Origin: Termitidicoccus mucosus
GTDB taxonomy: Bacteria > Verrucomicrobiota > Verrucomicrobiia > Opitutales > Opitutaceae
Reading direction: 5' to 3'
Assembly (NCBI RefSeq): GCF_038725785.1
Contig: NZ_CP109796.1
Location: forward strand, 4,836,001-4,900,000
DNA: 64,000 nt
Shown here: positions 1-8,138 of the stretch, piece by piece
Layout of the letters: each line of letters begins with the position of its first letter
How positions within the stretch are numbered: position 1 is the first letter of the stretch
Program-made: the position numbers and the translations under genes
The notes under the pieces: generated by a model
What the model saw: only the letters and a program-made list of their open reading frames with translations
Told to the model about the DNA's origin: nothing
Database searches by the model: none

Positions 1-166
1 TCCACTTTTGATTCAGCGCGTCCGCAGTCTCCTCCAGCCACCACGATGCGGTGTCGAACAGACCTGCCAGTTTTCCGAACAGCGCGCTGATGCCTAAAAA
101 TACAACCGCGGGCAGGAGCAGTGCGGCTCCGATCAGAAAAATGAAAAGGGAATGAAATATTTTCAT
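1..166 (-). CDS. N-terminal fragment of a membrane-anchored protein (cut by window start)
   Basis: The first 55 codons of a minus-strand gene are visible; the rest lies outside the window. The start is the ATG at 166-164, preceded by a weak purine-poor leader (tcctt). Residues 5-33 are strongly hydrophobic (FHSLFIFLIGAALLLPAVVF), so this is either an uncleaved N-terminal membrane anchor or a signal peptide. A short amphipathic stretch rich in Trp, Glu and Asp follows. No family can be named from so little. It is in line with the glycosyltransferase just upstream on the same strand, whose stop at 208 is about 40 bases from this start, so the two could share a transcript. Confidence 0.6.
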   Translation of the reverse strand, partial: MKIFHSLFIFLIGAALLLPAVVFLGISALFGKLAGLFDTASWWLEETADALNQKW

Positions 167-207
167 AAGGACACTTGAAAATGCAGGTTGGCTGGCTTGA
201 ACATTTG

Positions 208-1371
208 TCACTCCGCAAGGGCTGGCGGGAATCCCCTCATCGCGTCCAGAACGCGCCCGGGCGGGATTTCTTTTATCCAGTCGCGCCGTTTGGAGACGGT
301 GACGATTTTGCTGTTTGCTGCATCGAGCGGGTGCCATTCGGGGTTTTTCTTGCGCATCAAAGCCACGGCGGAAACACGGACGGCGTTCGCCAGGTGCATG
401 GTGGCGGTTTCCACGGAAATGATCAGCGCGCACCGGCGCAAAACCGCCGGGAGCTGGAAAAAATTGTCATTCGCGCTGAACACATGAACCCGTTTCTGTC
501 CGCCGGCTTTGACAAGCGCCAGGGTTTCCGGGATTTTGTCCGGCAGGGCATTTACCAGAAAGACCGCGTCGCGCCATTCGGGTTGTTGCCGCATGGCTTT
601 TATCAATTCGACGACATGCGCCATCGGCCAGCAGCGCCTGGGTGTTTTGGCCGATGGATTGACAAACACAAGGGGGTTTCCTGCCGCGCCAAGGGTGTCT
701 ATGTAACCGGTCGCCCAGCGCGTCCATTCATCCGGAATGTCCACGAACGGGAGGCGTTCCCTCAAGGTGAGGCCAAAGCCGAACAGAGACTGAAACCAGC
801 AGGAGAAAATTTCGCTGACATGACCAATGCCGCGAATTTCGGACGGAAGCGCGATATCCAGTTTTTTATATGAAAAATCATGAACAAGGCCGCGAAGTCC
901 GCCAGCAAAGCGCCTGATGCCGGCAACAAAGCTGTCCGGGCCGATTTTGCGGGCAAGCGCGGCGTAGCGATGGGGACGCACCAACGCGAGGGAGATGATA
1001 ATAGGGTAGTTTTCCCGGCGCGCCGATGTGATGGACTCCGCGCGCAAATCGGGGCGATAGGTTTGGCTGTAGATTTTTTGGATGAACGGGCAGGCGGCCA
1101 GCCAGTCGTATAATATGTATTTTCTCAATCCCTCCCACTTGGCCGCGTTTTTTGTGCACCGCAGTTCGTCCACCCACAGGTGGATTTGCAAATGGGGAAA
1201 GCGCCCGGCAAGCGCCTTGAAAAAATTCTGGAGATACGCGTAGTCCCCGATCGCCAGGTGCGTGATGAAAAGGATTTTTCCCGGCCTGTCGCGCAGGTGA
1301 GCGGGAACAAATGGAGCGGCAGGCGCGACGCGCCACACCCCTTCCAAGCATGATGGAAGCGAGACGTGCAT
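208..1371 (-). CDS. Glycosyltransferase family 9 (heptosyltransferase-like)
   Basis: Likely transfers a heptose or similar sugar from a nucleotide-activated donor to an LPS core or other surface glycan, on the cytoplasmic face of the inner membrane. From the ATG at 1371 it has 387 residues, close to the family size. The Rossmann-like N-terminal strand and turn GKILFITHLAIGDY (residues 31-44) matches the GT9 start. A second nucleotide-binding half begins near 231 (VFVNPSAKTPRRCWP), and the family-typical SVETATMHLANA segment is at 319-330. The frame stays open up to 1485, but that extra sequence is not protein-like, so the internal ATG is preferred without a clear ribosome site. A heptose-7-phosphate kinase at 50386 supports heptose use in this genome. 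Acceptor unknown. Confidence 0.8.
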   Translation of the reverse strand: MHVSLPSCLEGVWRVAPAAPFVPAHLRDRPGKILFITHLAIGDYAYLQNFFKALAGRFPHLQIHLWVDELRCTKNAAKWEGLRKYILYDWLAACPFIQKIYSQTYRPDLRAESITSARRENYPIIISLALVRPHRYAALARKIGPDSFVAGIRRFAGGLRGLVHDFSYKKLDIALPSEIRGIGHVSEIFSCWFQSLFGFGLTLRERLPFVDIPDEWTRWATGYIDTLGAAGNPLVFVNPSAKTPRRCWPMAHVVELIKAMRQQPEWRDAVFLVNALPDKIPETLALVKAGGQKRVHVFSANDNFFQLPAVLRRCALIISVETATMHLANAVRVSAVALMRKKNPEWHPLDAANSKIVTVSKRRDWIKEIPPGRVLDAMRGFPPALAE

Positions 1372-1480
1372 AAACGGCAATGGGCTCGCGCCTGCCTTTG
1401 CCGTTGTCTGCGGGAGTTCCCTTGCGAGGATCGCCCTGGGTGCCTGAAACAAAAAAAGAGGGACGCATTTACTTGCGCCC

Positions 1481-1592
1481 CACAACAGGCACCTAGGAGA
1501 GCCTCACAAGAGGACGCTTTCAATGCGCCCCAATATAGGGGCGCATTTCAGCGATGTCTCTTGTGCCACGAAATTTCCTAGGTTTCGTTGTG
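1481..1592. repeat. 112-nt nested imperfect palindrome upstream of the GT9 gene
   Basis: Four pairs of matching arms are nested in order around a 6-base loop: cacaac (1481-1486) with gttgtg (1587-1592), acctagga (1491-1498) with tcctaggt (1576-1583), cacaagag (1505-1512) with ctcttgtg (1558-1565), and aatgcgcccc (1522-1531) with ggggcgcatt (1538-1547). Unpaired stretches of 3-10 bases separate the arms. It could fold as a long branched hairpin in RNA or a cruciform in DNA. It lies in the roughly 370-base gap between the GT9 start and the end of the next gene, in which I see no gene. It may be a leader structure or the relic of a small mobile element. Confidence 0.6.
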
Positions 1593-1742
1593 AACAGCAG
1601 CCGAAGCTACGCGAAAAAGTATGAATGCTAAAGTTTGGTGACCGGGTGACTGGAATAGGGTTGGTGTCGAAAGAAAAACACAAGCTGCAAGAGGGAGGGG
1701 AGTGTGTCAAATGGCCTTTGTTCGTTCGGAGAAATAGTGCCA

Positions 1743-2882
1743 TTACTCGCGGAAGAGCAGCGGGATAAAGGCGGCGAGATTGGGGCGCCAGACGCGGAAG
1801 GTGTGGCCGAGCGGGCCGACAGTGAAGGTGTGCTTCACTTCCTTCTTCGCGAGCCAGGCGGAGAGCTGCCGGTTGTTTTCCAGCAGGAAATCCTCCTCGC
1901 CGCAGGCGATCCAGAGCAGCGCCGGGCGCGGGGCGGCGGCATCGCCGAGCCCGGGCCAGGCGGTGTCGAAATCCTCCGGCAGGCCGCCGGAGCTGAACGC
2001 GCCGATCCAGCCGAAAAGCTCCGGATGGCTCAGGCCGATGTCGAGGCTCTCGGCGCCGCCCATCGAAAGCCCGGCGATGGCGCGGTGCCCGCGGCGCGGC
2101 GACACGCGGTAGGCGGACTCGACTCGCGGCAGCACCTCGCGGGTGAGAATGTCGCGAAAGGCGCGGACGTTGCGCGTCCAAAGGCCGCCCTCGCGCATGC
2201 GCGCCCAGCCGGCGGTCACGACCTCCAGGGTGCCGTAGCCGAGCGGCATGACGACGATCATCGGGCGGGCGCGTTTTTGCGCGATGAGGTTGTCGAGGAT
2301 GATGTGGGCGCGGCCGGTCGCGGTCCAGGAGCCGGCGTCGTCGCTGTATCCGTGGAGTAAATACAGAACAGGATAAGTGGCGTCCGCCGCCGGATCGTAG
2401 CCGGGCGGGGTGTAAACGACAAAATCAAGCTCGTCGCCGGAGACGCCGGATCGAAACGAATGCCGGTGGAGCACGCCGCGCGGGACGGCGGGATCGTGGC
2501 GGTCCCACGGGAGCGCGTCGCCGGGCGCGCCGGGGATGTGGACTTCGCTGGCGCTGGCGAGGAGGTTGTATTTGAGGAGCGGATTGGCGGGATCGGTCAT
2601 GCGCACGCCGTCCACGAGGAAGGTGTAGCTGTAGATGTCGGGCGCGAGCGGCGCGGTGGTGAGGGACCACAGGCCGGCGTCGTCTTTCACGAGCGGGGCG
2701 GGGCCGGCCAAGCCCTCGCAACGCACCACGACCGTGGCGGCGTCGGGCGCGCGCAGGCGGAACGTCACCGTGCGGTCGGCGTGGACTTCGGGCGAGACGG
2801 CAGGCGGCGGCTGGGAAAAGACAGAGGCGGTGACGGTCATGGCAAAAAGGGCGGAGACGATGGGAGGAAGGTATTTTTTCAT
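1743..2882 (-). CDS. Secreted alpha/beta-hydrolase esterase (CE1/enterochelin-esterase type) with N-terminal E-set domain
   Basis: Predicted exported carbohydrate esterase, most likely an acetyl- or feruloyl-xylan esterase. A signal peptide spans residues 1-23 (cleavage after VFS or FSQ). Residues 28-105 form an immunoglobulin-like E-set/CBM48-like domain (TVTFRLRAPDAATVVV). The catalytic domain covers 145-379 and carries the oxyanion HGYSDD region at 177-182, the nucleophile elbow GLSMGG with Ser273, a candidate Asp331 and His360 in the C-terminal GPLGHTF. Length (379 aa) fits this two-domain architecture. It stands alone between an unknown exported protein upstream and the GT9 gene downstream. 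Substrate is inferred from the family, not from the sequence; a siderophore esterase is a less likely alternative. Confidence 0.85.
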   Translation of the reverse strand: MKKYLPPIVSALFAMTVTASVFSQPPPAVSPEVHADRTVTFRLRAPDAATVVVRCEGLAGPAPLVKDDAGLWSLTTAPLAPDIYSYTFLVDGVRMTDPANPLLKYNLLASASEVHIPGAPGDALPWDRHDPAVPRGVLHRHSFRSGVSGDELDFVVYTPPGYDPAADATYPVLYLLHGYSDDAGSWTATGRAHIILDNLIAQKRARPMIVVMPLGYGTLEVVTAGWARMREGGLWTRNVRAFRDILTREVLPRVESAYRVSPRRGHRAIAGLSMGGAESLDIGLSHPELFGWIGAFSSGGLPEDFDTAWPGLGDAAAPRPALLWIACGEEDFLLENNRQLSAWLAKKEVKHTFTVGPLGHTFRVWRPNLAAFIPLLFRE

Positions 2883-2948
2883 GGCGGGGCGGGGTGGCGT
2901 GGTGTTTGTTGTCGGCGTTGTTTGTTTTTTGATTGAGCCGCGCAGGAG

Positions 2949-3090
2949 GCGAAGGGTGCGAAGAATGATCGGGCCAGCCGTGAAAACACAAGGGACGCCA
3001 AAAGCGAGTCGTTCTGTTTTTCTTTTTTCGTGTTCTTGCGGTTGTTGCAGGGATTCCTTTCTTCGCGGTCTTCGTGCCCTTCGCGGTTAA
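2949..3090. repeat. Phrase-type inverted repeat between two minus-strand genes
   Basis: Arms gcgaagggtgcgaag (2949-2963) and cttcgtgcccttcgc (3070-3084) pair with two mismatches. The right arm reiterates the phrase cttcgcggt/cttcgtgccc. Read on the minus strand it sits after the stop of the 3087-6050 gene and about 65 bases before the esterase start at 2882. It resembles the element at 18100-18246 in its phrase (ttcgcggtta), though it is more degenerate. No gene is visible in it. Confidence 0.55.
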
Positions 3091-6050
3091 TTCATGGGTC
3101 CGGTTTTGTCCGGTCGCAGGCGTTCCGTGATGGTTTCGGCGACTTGCTCGGGGATGGATTTCCAATCGGCGGGGCGCAGGCCGGGCGCCCCGGCATCGGT
3201 GAGAGGCCGATCGGCAAAGAGTTCGTGGCGGAGGCGCCAGAGCAAAATGTGCTCCATGTTGTAGGCGACGTTTTCGGTGCCGCCGGGGAAGACGGTTTTC
3301 CACGCGGCGTCGAAGGAGTCGCGGTCGCCGCGCAGGCGGGCGACCACGCAGGCGCGCGCGCCGGTCGCGCCGCCCGCCTCGCCGCCGCCGAAGAGGATGA
3401 TGCGTTCGCCGGTGGTGAGCCGGGCGGCGCGCGAAAAGACCCAGAGGTATTCGATGGAGAAGGGGTTTTCGGCGGCGAAGGCGCGAAGCGCGGCCAGCCC
3501 CTGCGGCGTGCCGAGCGCGCGCCAGGTGGAAAGCAGGCCGGGCATCATTTTTCCCCAGAATACGTTTTGCGGATCGGCCCGCGCGATGGAGGTCTGCATC
3601 TCCTCAAGCTCGTCGAGGCGGCCGAGCGCGAGCGCGGGATAGAGGCGCGGGTGGTAGCACGAGAATCCCAGGGCGTTTTCACGGACGAGCACCGCGGTCA
3701 TGCCGTCCTCGTCGAGGTCGAGCATGGCGGGAAGCAGGCGGTAAACACCGGCGGCCATGCCGTTTTGCGGGCGCTCCATCAAGTCGATGGCCTGGTCGTG
3801 GAAGCGCGCGACCGCGCCGGGGGCGTTGGCTTCGAGGTAGCTTTTCAGGGTGAAGAGCAGGTAATCGTCGCCGGGTGTTTCCCAAAAGGCGCGTTCGGCG
3901 GATTGGGCGCGTTCGAGCGGCGGGAGGGTTTGCCAGGCGTGGATGCGCGTGGTCGGCGGGAGCGCGCCGGGGGCGAGCCGCGAGGCGAGCAGCGCGCGGA
4001 GGGCGTCGAGGTCGGGCAGGCGGCGGAAGTTGGCCGCGTTGCCGGGGTTGGAGAGCACGGCGAGAAGACGGTGGTCGTTGAGCGGACCGCCTTCGTCGTG
4101 CGAGCGGCGCACGAGACGGGAGAGCGCGAGGGCGTCGGTGCTGCTGGCGGCGAGCCCCAGGAGCGCCCACGCGGACTGCCCGCGCAAGAGCCAGCCGCGC
4201 ATCGCCATGTAGCCGCAGCGCGGCGGGCTGTAGGCGGCGCCGGCGGGCAGGGCGACGCCGAACACCGGCCCGGGCGCAAAAAACATCGGGGCGCCCGCGG
4301 CCTCGATGCGCTGGAGCCGGTCGAGGTGGTCAATCGCGGGCAGCGAGGCGTCCCAGTTGTTTTGCTGGAAAAACACGGCCAGTTGCGGGAGGGCGGCGGC
4401 GACGGCGGCCTTGAAATTCGCCGCGAGCTGGGGCGAGGGATAACAGTTGGCCAGAAAGTCGTGGCGGGCGGCGAGCTGCACGCCGGTGTTTTCCCAGCCG
4501 AAGTTGAGCAGGTCGCGCGTGGTCACGGACGCGGCGGGCGCGAGCGGGCCCGCGCCTTCGCGGTAGGCGAGGCCGATGAGATTCGCGAGCGAGGGAAATC
4601 CGGCCAGGGCGCCGTCGGGATAGACGGCGGTGTCGCGTTCGGACTCGACGCGGGCGGCGGCGACCGCGTCGGCCAGCACGGAATCGCCGGCGGCGGGGGA
4701 GGGGAGAACCGCGTTTTCTGTCGTATTCGAATTTTCGATACGGTCGTCGAGCGTGCGCAGCCAGTCGCGGCGGGCGGCTTGCATCCAGCGGGCGATGACG
4801 GGCTCGTGCGGGCGGCTGCGGGCCTCGGCGACGAGCGGCGCGTAGTCGTGCTCGGATTGCAGCTCGAAATGGGAGACGAGCGGGAGGCAGGCGACCATGT
4901 TGCGCGCGCTGCCTTCCGCGACCGCGCCGGCGGCGAGCAGCGCGGCCGACCAGGCGGGCGCGTCGTGGCGCGCGGCTTCCAGATAAAACTCGCCCGGCTC
5001 GCGGGGCTTGAGAGCGAGGCGCAGCCGTTCGCGTTCGTCGGCGGCGGCAATGGCGTCGGCGTTGGCGGCGGCGACGGCGGCGGCGAACTGCTGTGGCGTC
5101 GGCGATTTCGGCGGTTCGTTCAGATAAGGGTGAAGGTTGGGATTTTTGCGCGGCTTGGGCGCGAGACGCCGGGAATCGGCGATGTGAATTTTGTCCGGCT
5201 GGCGCGGCGTGAGCACGAACTGCCACCAGCCGCGGGCTTGGGCCTCGGCGGTGGTGGCGAAGGCGTCAGGGGGGCTTCCGGCGAGGTGCCACATTTTCAT
5301 CGCCTGCGCCTGCCGCCTCGCGAGCCAGAGGACGACCGCCCAGCGGCGCCAGGATGCCGCGAATGGTTTGCCGGCGGCGGGGGCCGCGTCCGCCGCGTGT
5401 TCCGCGAGCGCGAGCCAAGCCGCGCCGCGCGCCGCGAGCGTCGAGTCCAGCGTGAGCATGGAGGCTTGGCCGGGCACGGCGCAGGCGAGGAGCTGGCCGG
5501 CCATGCGCGCGGCGGCGGCGGTGTCGCGGAGATCAGTGACGGCGGACTCGTCGGCGATCACGGCGCGCACGGTCGCCATGCGCGAGATCCCCATTTGCCC
5601 GAGCCCGTCCCAAAATGCCTCGTCGAGCGTTTGCGCGGCGTTCGGGGCGCGCGCGGCGGCATCCGCATCCGCATCGAAACCCGTCCAGCGGTGCGCGAGC
5701 AGTTGCGCGACGGTTTCGCGGTAAAATCCGGCGCCGTCCGCGAGTGTCGGGGCCGCGTAGAAAAGCGGAATCTCCCGCCACAGCGCGCCTTGCGCGTCGA
5801 GCCAGCGCAGCATCCACACGCACGCGCCGCTTTCGTCGCAGCGCACTTCGTAACGCACCTCCGCGATGCCCGCGCCCGCAAGGTTCTCGCGCCAGGCCAG
5901 CACGCGCGCCAGCTCGACCACAAACACACGCTGCACGGGGTCGTGGTAGTTGACCTCCGGCGCATACGACTGGGCGCGTGCGACCGCCGCCGCAAGAAAC
6001 GGCGCGGCAGCAAGAACCAGACGCGTGAAAACACAGACGGCGATGCGCAT
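3087..6050 (-). CDS. Large exported protein of unknown function
   Basis: I do not recognise a family. From the ATG at 6050 it has about 987 residues; the first 26 (MRIAVCVFTRLVLAAAPFLA...AVARAQ) make a convincing signal peptide, which is why this start is chosen over one 17 codons upstream. The mature part is rich in Ala, Leu, Arg and Trp, with many helical Ala/Leu stretches (AGQLLACA, AARMAGQLL, LASRLAPGALPP) suggestive of an alpha-solenoid or repeat fold, but no clean TPR or HEAT consensus is visible. No catalytic motif was found. Both strands are open over this region. The minus frame is chosen because it has the signal peptide and a normal residue mix, whereas the opposite frame is Arg/Gly/Glu-rich. 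It probably acts in the periplasm or at the surface. Confidence 0.7.
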   Translation of the reverse strand: MRIAVCVFTRLVLAAAPFLAAAVARAQSYAPEVNYHDPVQRVFVVELARVLAWRENLAGAGIAEVRYEVRCDESGACVWMLRWLDAQGALWREIPLFYAAPTLADGAGFYRETVAQLLAHRWTGFDADADAAARAPNAAQTLDEAFWDGLGQMGISRMATVRAVIADESAVTDLRDTAAAARMAGQLLACAVPGQASMLTLDSTLAARGAAWLALAEHAADAAPAAGKPFAASWRRWAVVLWLARRQAQAMKMWHLAGSPPDAFATTAEAQARGWWQFVLTPRQPDKIHIADSRRLAPKPRKNPNLHPYLNEPPKSPTPQQFAAAVAAANADAIAAADERERLRLALKPREPGEFYLEAARHDAPAWSAALLAAGAVAEGSARNMVACLPLVSHFELQSEHDYAPLVAEARSRPHEPVIARWMQAARRDWLRTLDDRIENSNTTENAVLPSPAAGDSVLADAVAAARVESERDTAVYPDGALAGFPSLANLIGLAYREGAGPLAPAASVTTRDLLNFGWENTGVQLAARHDFLANCYPSPQLAANFKAAVAAALPQLAVFFQQNNWDASLPAIDHLDRLQRIEAAGAPMFFAPGPVFGVALPAGAAYSPPRCGYMAMRGWLLRGQSAWALLGLAASSTDALALSRLVRRSHDEGGPLNDHRLLAVLSNPGNAANFRRLPDLDALRALLASRLAPGALPPTTRIHAWQTLPPLERAQSAERAFWETPGDDYLLFTLKSYLEANAPGAVARFHDQAIDLMERPQNGMAAGVYRLLPAMLDLDEDGMTAVLVRENALGFSCYHPRLYPALALGRLDELEEMQTSIARADPQNVFWGKMMPGLLSTWRALGTPQGLAALRAFAAENPFSIEYLWVFSRAARLTTGERIILFGGGEAGGATGARACVVARLRGDRDSFDAAWKTVFPGGTENVAYNMEHILLWRLRHELFADRPLTDAGAPGLRPADWKSIPEQVAETITERLRPDKTGPMN

Positions 6051-6468
6051 GCGAGCCGCGATGTATTGCGCATCCCGGCGACCGCCACAAGCCTGCAGCA
6101 TCGACCGGCGCGCAAGGAAGCGGGCATGGATGTGGCAACCTCATGACCCGTCAGGCGGCGAACACATGCGAGGATGCAAATCCCATGGGAGTTTTTGCAT
6201 AAACCTTACCGATCCGCCCAAGATTCCCACTATCTGCAGGTGAAGGGCCTCATGTCAATTCGCAAGCAAGCGGGTTGTATGTTTTAAGTATTTGATTATG
6301 ATTTAGATAATATTAAAAATAATGGAATACCAAAAATATTCTTCCTTGTTAAATTGGCATTAGATCCATTGAAGTGGGTAATTTTGGCTCGACATTTTTC
6401 TATAGTCTGACTGGCTCTTACGCTTCCTGCCCGCCGGACGGCGCAGGCTTCTTTTTTCTCTAACCAAT
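6051..6468. other. Divergent intergenic region, AT-rich in its right half
   Basis: This 418-base gap separates the exported unknown protein (leftward) and the nucleoside phosphorylase (rightward), so it must hold two promoters. From about 6262 to 6400 it is markedly AT-rich (gtatttgattatgatttag and similar), typical of promoter DNA in a GC-rich genome, but I cannot fix a single -35/-10 pair with confidence. Its last 43 bases contain a terminator-like hairpin listed separately. No gene or RNA gene was recognised. Confidence 0.5.
6426..6460 (+). terminator. Terminator-like hairpin directly before the phosphorylase start (possible attenuator)
   Basis: The arms cctgcccgccg and cggcgcagg, separated by a short ga loop, pair with one bulge and are followed by the T-run cttcttttttctc. 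The run ends 8 bases before the ATG at 6469, where a ribosome site would normally be, and no Shine-Dalgarno-like purine run is present. It could end transcription arriving from upstream, or act as an attenuator or translation gate for the phosphorylase. Confidence 0.5.
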
Positions 6469-7812
6469 ATGACAAAACGCACGCTTCCTCCCAGGAGATT
6501 CATTAAACCGACTTTCGAGTTCCTCATTGAAAAGAAACGCGACGGCGGCGAGTTCAACCAAGACGAAATACGCTACATCATCGACAGCACGCTGGACGGG
6601 GACATGCCCCAGCACCAGCTCGCCGCCCTGGCCATGGCGATTTATTTCCAAGGCATGTCGGCGCAGGAAACCGCCGAGCTGACCGAGGAAATGATGCTTT
6701 CCGGCGAAGTCATTGACCTCTCGCACATCGCGAAACCGAAGATCGACAAGTATTCCACCGGCGGGGTGGGCGACAAAACCTCCCTCGTCCTCGTGCCCCT
6801 CGCGATGGCCAGCGGGGTGGTCGTGCCCATGATGTCGGGCATCGAGCACGACTACGTCATCAACACCCTGACCAAGCTCGGCTCCATCCCCGGTTTCAAG
6901 GGCAACCTCACCAACGACCAGTTCGCGGCCCAGCTGGGCAAGATCGGCGGCGCCATCGTCGCGCAGACGCCCGATCTCGCGCCCGTCGAGGCCAAGTTCC
7001 ACGCGTTGCGCAAGGAAACCGGCACCATCCCGAGCCTTCCGCTCATCACCGGCAGCGTCCTTTCCAAGAAACTCGCCGAGGGCTCCGAAGGGCTCGTCAT
7101 CGACGTGAAGTGGGGCAACGGTTCCTTCATCAAGGACCTGGAGCAGGCCAAGCAACTCGCCCGCTCCATGACCCGCGTCGGCCGCTCGATGAAACGCCGC
7201 TGCGTCGCGCTCGTCACCGACATGAACCAGCCGCTCGGCGACACCGTCGGCACCGCGCTCGAAGTGAAGGAAGCCATCGAGCTTCTCAAAGGCAACGGCC
7301 CCGAGGACATCAAGGACCTCGTGCTCAAGCTCGGCATGGAAATCGTGCGCCTGGCCGGCGTCGCCGGCTCCACGCTTTCCGCCAAGCAGACCATCCAGCG
7401 CCATCTCACCGACGGCAGCGCGCTCGAGAAACTCAAGGACCTCGTCAAGGCGCAGGGCGGTGATCCCTCCTTCATCGACAGCCCGGACAAGTTTCCGCAG
7501 GCCAAGCATGTCCGCAAGCTCCCGGCGCCCAAGCGCGGTTACGTGCACACCATCAACGCGGCGATGGTCGCCCACGGCGTGCACCTGCTCGGCGCGGGCA
7601 AGAACGGCGCCAATGACAAGATCGACTACTCGGTCGGCGTGTCCGAGATCAAGAAGGTCGGCACGCAGGTGAAGCAGGGCGAGCCGCTCATGATGATCCA
7701 CTACAACGACGAGGCTCGTCTGGAGCAGGCGCTGGAGTATTTCAAGAACGCCTACCGTCTCGCGCCCAAGCGTCCGACCCCGCCCCCGCTGGTGGTCGAG
7801 CGCGTGGCCTGA
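6469..7812 (+). CDS. deoA: Pyrimidine/thymidine phosphorylase family protein, divergent active-site loops
   Basis: Nucleoside phosphorylase class II: expected to split thymidine or another pyrimidine nucleoside with phosphate into base and (deoxy)ribose-1-phosphate in the cytoplasm. Its 447 residues cover the alpha domain, the phosphate-binding KYSTGGVGDKTSL loop, ALRKETGTIPSLPLITGS...SKK with the Arg, Ser and Lys that contact the base, TDMNQPLG, and a C-terminal YSVGVSEIKKVG domain. Compared from memory with E. coli DeoA, the KHSTGG His85 is Tyr here and the signature GRGLGHTGGTLDKLE is replaced by GIEHDYVINTLTKLG, so substrate choice is uncertain. It is a single gene, followed by a clear terminator. 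The gene symbol refers to the family only. Confidence 0.85.
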   Translation: MTKRTLPPRRFIKPTFEFLIEKKRDGGEFNQDEIRYIIDSTLDGDMPQHQLAALAMAIYFQGMSAQETAELTEEMMLSGEVIDLSHIAKPKIDKYSTGGVGDKTSLVLVPLAMASGVVVPMMSGIEHDYVINTLTKLGSIPGFKGNLTNDQFAAQLGKIGGAIVAQTPDLAPVEAKFHALRKETGTIPSLPLITGSVLSKKLAEGSEGLVIDVKWGNGSFIKDLEQAKQLARSMTRVGRSMKRRCVALVTDMNQPLGDTVGTALEVKEAIELLKGNGPEDIKDLVLKLGMEIVRLAGVAGSTLSAKQTIQRHLTDGSALEKLKDLVKAQGGDPSFIDSPDKFPQAKHVRKLPAPKRGYVHTINAAMVAHGVHLLGAGKNGANDKIDYSVGVSEIKKVGTQVKQGEPLMMIHYNDEARLEQALEYFKNAYRLAPKRPTPPPLVVERVA

Positions 7813-7833
7813 GCCGCGAAGAATTGCGCATGC

Positions 7834-7867
7834 AAAAAGCCGTCCGTTTTGCCGGGCGGCTTTTTTG
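7834..7867 (+). terminator. Rho-independent terminator after the phosphorylase gene
   Basis: Arms aaaagccgtccg and cgggcggctttt around a ttttgc loop, followed directly by a T-run. One G-T pair is the only imperfection. It starts about 20 bases after the stop codon at 7812. Confidence 0.85.
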
Positions 7868-7964
7868 TCGGTCGATCAGCTTGATGCCACGCGGATGGCG
7901 GACGGGCAGGAAGGGTCGCGTCCTCATCGCCGCCCCTGTCAAAGGTCAAAAGACGCCGCGCAGC

Positions 7965-8110
7965 CGCGCGAGCGACTGGGAGCGCCGGCATCCTGCCGGC
8001 TTTGGCGGCGCGAAGCGCCGTTCGCACAGGCTGGACGCCCGTGCCACTCGATCCGGCGATGCAGAGCATCGTCTGCCGGCAGGATGCCGGCGCTCCCAGT
8101 CGCTCGCGCG
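7965..8110. repeat. Perfect 36-bp inverted repeat between convergent genes
   Basis: Positions 7965-8000 and 8075-8110 are exact reverse complements over 36 bases (core gactgggagcgccggcatcc). The 74-base centre holds a small hairpin ggcgcgaagcgcc and the string ggacgcccgtgccac, which also occurs in the elements at 44062 and 53114. It lies between the convergent phosphorylase and phosphate permease genes, beyond the terminator. It looks like a dispersed REP/BIME-type element; no second full copy is in this window. Confidence 0.85.
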
Positions 8111-8138
8111 CAGCACTGGGTTCGAATGGAAAAGAGTA

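Noticed and set aside
1481-1592. Nested palindrome considered as a tRNA, riboswitch or insertion-sequence end
   Set aside because: No cloverleaf, no known riboswitch core, no transposase and no target-site duplication could be found.
3030-6146. A 1038-codon plus-strand frame opposite the exported unknown protein
   Set aside because: It is Arg/Gly/Glu-rich throughout and has no signal peptide or family motif; the minus frame has both a signal peptide and a normal residue mix.
6051-6468. Exact promoter boxes for the phosphorylase gene
   Set aside because: Several AT-rich candidates exist, but none has both a convincing -35 and a -10 at 16-18 base spacing.
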